7,595 nt of DNA from DATKCA01 sp035544675 (lineage in GTDB: Bacteria > Acidobacteriota > Thermoanaerobaculia > Gp7-AA8), in assembly GCA_035544675.1 (NCBI GenBank), contig DATKCA010000248.1:1-7595 (forward strand), written 5' to 3'. The notes beneath the pieces were generated by a model. It saw only the letters and a list, made by a program, of their open reading frames with translations. It did not search any database and was not told where the DNA came from. This document shows positions 5,770 through 7,595 of the stretch, one piece after another. The position numbers were made by a program, and so were the translations under genes. Positions within the stretch are counted from its first letter, which is position 1; every line of letters begins with the position of its first letter.

Positions 5770-5837
5770 CGCGGTCTCGAACGGCGACCGTGCCCGGTCC
5801 GGTGACGGAATGCGGAACCATTCACAGACCCCGTGTG

Positions 5838-6179
5838 CTATTGAAGAAGGGCGGGTGGATTGACCCACATCCGCGACGCGTAGTCGATCATCGTGAGGCC
5901 GAGCAGAATCGCCAGGAAGAAAATCCCGGTCACGGCAAAGAGCTTGGTCAGCGGGCTCGCGTATTTGACGTGCATGAAATACAGCACGACGAGCGTGGCT
6001 TTGAAGCCCGCGATCCCGAGCGCGATGAAGATATTGAGCTGGCCCAGGTCCACGTACGCCACGAGCACCGTGACGACGGTGAGGACCATCAGCGTGGCAA
6101 AGATCGCCAGGTACACCCCGAGCGGTGTGACGTGTCCGTGGACGTGGGGATGAGCGTGTGCGTGTCCGTGTTCTGCCAT
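5838..6179 (-). CDS. ctaF: Cytochrome c oxidase subunit IV (caa3/CyoD-like small subunit)
   Basis: The 113-residue protein has three hydrophobic helices (about 19-41, 48-69 and 79-99), the layout of the bacterial subunit IV family (CtaF/CyoD). The segment FKATLVVLYFMHVKYASPLT (59-78) is characteristic. The N-terminus is His-rich (GHAHAHPHVHGH, 5-16). This small subunit stabilises or assists assembly of heme-copper oxidases and has no cofactor of its own. It starts 4 nt after the ctaE stop, so it belongs to the ctaD-ctaE-ctaF operon; no good Shine-Dalgarno is seen, which suggests coupling to ctaE. The His-rich codons create a 10-bp direct repeat, CGTGTCCGTG, at 6131-6140 and 6161-6170. Confidence 0.9.
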   Translation of the reverse strand: MAEHGHAHAHPHVHGHVTPLGVYLAIFATLMVLTVVTVLVAYVDLGQLNIFIALGIAGFKATLVVLYFMHVKYASPLTKLFAVTGIFFLAILLGLTMIDYASRMWVNPPALLQ

Positions 6180-6183
6180 GACG

Positions 6184-6939
6184 TCAGTGCGCCCGATCGA
6201 TGAGATACAACAGTGGGAACAGGAATATCCAGACGATGTCGACGAAGTGCCAGTAGAGGCCGCTCATCTCGACCGGCGTGTAGTACTCACTGGAGAACCG
6301 GCCCTTCCACGCCATCCACGCGATTACCGTCAGCAGGCCAAGGCCGATGATCATGTGCAGCGCATGCAGCCCCGTCATCGTGAAGTAGAGGCTGAAGAAG
6401 ATCTGCGTGTGCAGTTGGAAATTCGCAGCGTCTGGCGACACCTCGTCTCCCGCAGCGGCCTCGCCGGGGGCCGGCGCGTGGCCGGCTTCTTCCCAGATGT
6501 AGCTGGGGCCTGGCACGTGATGATGCTCGAACTTGTCGGCGTACTCGATGACCTTGATGCCCAGGAAGGCCGCGCCCAGCACCATCGTGAAGATCAGCCA
6601 CCGCACGGTCGCCACGCGCTGGCTGAACTGCGCCGCGCGCACGGCCAGCGCCATCGTCAAGGAACTGCCGATGAGGACCACGGTGTTGACGAGCCCCCAC
6701 GACAGGGCGATCGACGTGCTCGCGGCGACGAATGCGTCGTGATACCACATGCGATAGAGCGCGTACGCGAGAAACAGCCCGCCGAAGAAGAGAATCTCGG
6801 TCAGCAGAAACGCCCACATGCCGAGCATCGCCGCTTCCTTCTGCTGAGACAGCGTCTGGAACTGATGCTGCAGCGCCGGATGGTGCGCGACGTGTGTGTG
6901 CGCGGGGCGGTGCGCCGGGTGAACGGCAACGTCAGACAC
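6184..6939 (-). CDS. ctaE: Cytochrome c oxidase subunit III (caa3-type)
   Basis: The 251-residue membrane protein belongs to the heme-copper oxidase subunit III family. It has five predicted helices (about 38-61, 80-98, 107-128, 183-212 and 229-248) rather than the seven of mitochondrial subunit III, as is usual for caa3 and bo3 types. Landmarks are LGMWAFLLTEILFFGGLFLA (39-58), FTMTGLHALHMIIGLGLL (187-204) and the C-terminal YWHFVDIVWIFLFPLLYL (229-246). A roughly 45-residue hydrophilic insert with HHHVPGPSYIWEE lies between helices 3 and 4. The His-rich N-terminus precedes helix 1. Translation starts with GTG at 6939, overlapping the ctaD stop by 8 nt, with AGGGAGA about 6 nt upstream. Subunit III protects the oxygen-reducing site from turnover damage and helps proton uptake. 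Confidence 0.93.
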   Translation of the reverse strand: MSDVAVHPAHRPAHTHVAHHPALQHQFQTLSQQKEAAMLGMWAFLLTEILFFGGLFLAYALYRMWYHDAFVAASTSIALSWGLVNTVVLIGSSLTMALAVRAAQFSQRVATVRWLIFTMVLGAAFLGIKVIEYADKFEHHHVPGPSYIWEEAGHAPAPGEAAAGDEVSPDAANFQLHTQIFFSLYFTMTGLHALHMIIGLGLLTVIAWMAWKGRFSSEYYTPVEMSGLYWHFVDIVWIFLFPLLYLIDRAH

Positions 6940-7595
6940 GCTCGGTCTCCCTGGCGACGTGCGGTGTGAACTCGTATGGTTCGGACGTCACACGCGGCGT
7001 GACGGCGAAGTTTTCAGTCGGCGGCGGGGAGGGTATCTCCCATTCGAGCCCGGACGCGCCCCACGGATTGGGCCCCGCCACCTCGCCCCTCTTCAGCGAA
7101 TAGAGGAAGTACAGCACGGGCAGCACGTAGCCGACGCCGAGCACCGACGCACCGGCGGACGACAGCACGTTCAGCACCTGGAACTCGTCCGGGTAGGCGT
7201 GATACCGGCGCGGCATGCCGACGTAGCCGAGGATGAACTGTGGGAAGAATGTCAGGTTGAAGCCGACGAACACCATGATGGCGCTGACCCGCGAGAAGAA
7301 CTCGGAATACATCCGGCCGACGATTTTCGGCCACCAGAAATGCAGGCCGCCGAGATATCCCATGATGGCGCCGCCCACCATGATGTAGTGAAAGTGCGCG
7401 ACGACGAAGTAGGTGTCGTGCACGTGGATGTCGGTGCCCAGCGTCGCCAGAATGAGGCCCGTGAGGCCGCCAATCGCAAACAGTCCGAGGAACCCATAGG
7501 CATACAGCATGGGCGTGTCGAACGACACGGACCCTTTGTAGATCGTCGCGGTCCAGTTGAACATCTTGACCGCCGACGGAATGGCCACCGAGAAG
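6932..7595 (-). CDS. ctaD: Cytochrome c oxidase subunit I, C-terminal part (truncated by window edge)
   Basis: About 220 C-terminal residues of the heme-copper oxidase catalytic subunit are visible; the frame is open to the window edge, so GTG at 7588 is an internal valine and the true start lies outside. GTDIHVHDTYFVVAHFHY (about 7446-7393) carries the His-Asp pair near the Mg site and the two His of VAHFHY that bind the high-spin heme and the low-spin heme. The upstream VAIPSAVKMFNW retains the Lys of the K proton channel, pointing to an A-family oxidase. Helices and FPQFILGYVGMPRRYHAYPD match the conserved C-terminal half. The tail ends in a Pro-rich hydrophilic stretch without extra subunit III-like helices. 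CuB ligands and the D channel are off-window. It reduces O2 to water and pumps protons. Confidence 0.95.
   Translation of the reverse strand, partial: FSVAIPSAVKMFNWTATIYKGSVSFDTPMLYAYGFLGLFAIGGLTGLILATLGTDIHVHDTYFVVAHFHYIMVGGAIMGYLGGLHFWWPKIVGRMYSEFFSRVSAIMVFVGFNLTFFPQFILGYVGMPRRYHAYPDEFQVLNVLSSAGASVLGVGYVLPVLYFLYSLKRGEVAGPNPWGASGLEWEIPSPPPTENFAVTPRVTSEPYEFTPHVARETERV

Larger units (their letters stand above)
5502..5837. other. 336-nt intergenic region between oxidase genes and hemQ, rich in inverted repeats
   Basis: I see no convincing gene here. A minus-strand frame from 5821 to 5498 is open but its protein resembles no family I recognise. In transcription order the region holds a possible dyad around 5737-5769, a promoter candidate at 5751-5723, then a run of inverted repeats between 5702 and 5574, and finally about 70 nt without clear structure up to the hemQ start. 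No hairpin is followed by a T-run on the minus strand, so an intrinsic terminator for the oxidase operon is not evident. Confidence 0.7.

Noticed and set aside
5821..5840. Terminator hairpin after ctaF (CACA...TGTG)
   Set aside because: The stem is only about 4 bp and there is no T-run on the minus strand, so it does not support an intrinsic terminator.

Overview
The window is a GC-rich, densely packed bacterial locus, with every convincing gene on the minus strand. It holds the terminal part of an aerobic respiratory chain. The gene content (a caa3-type cytochrome c oxidase with His-rich subunit III and IV N-termini, alternative complex III, and a chlorite-dismutase-fold heme protein) fits an aerobic, probably environmental, high-GC bacterium. 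Acidobacteriota, Rokubacteria or Gemmatimonadota would be plausible, but this is a guess from gene content and style, not a phylogenetic result.

In the direction of transcription (high to low coordinates) the layout has three modules. (1) 7595-5838 is the oxidase module: the C-terminal third of subunit I (ctaD, cut by the window edge), subunit III (ctaE, overlapping ctaD by 8 nt) and the small subunit IV (ctaF, 4 nt after ctaE). (2) 5837-5502 is a 336-nt gap with a candidate sigma70-type promoter (perfect TTGACA, 17-bp spacer) and a dense run of inverted repeats. It is followed by a HemQ/chlorite-dismutase-family protein and a class A FAD-dependent monooxygenase 23 nt later. (3) 3417-106 is part of alternative complex III (quinol:cytochrome c oxidoreductase): one long gene that fuses the NrfD-like ActC to the DUF3341 protein ActD, then actF abutting it with no gap. 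A strong ribosome binding site and ATG at the extreme left edge mark the start of one more gene.

Functionally, ActC/ActD/ActF form the membrane part of a quinol oxidase that passes electrons, through heme c subunits not seen here, to the caa3 oxidase, which reduces O2. HemQ-type enzymes make heme b, the precursor of the heme a used by the oxidase, so its place between the modules makes sense. The role of the FAD monooxygenase is unknown; modification of a quinone or another aromatic is one hypothesis.

The less ordinary features are the in-frame ActC-ActD fusion with a palindromic repeat inside its linker, the absence of actA, actB and actE from their usual places, the hemQ-FAD pair wedged between the two respiratory modules, and the hairpin-rich leader ahead of that pair. 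I do not see an obviously new defence or mobile system here.
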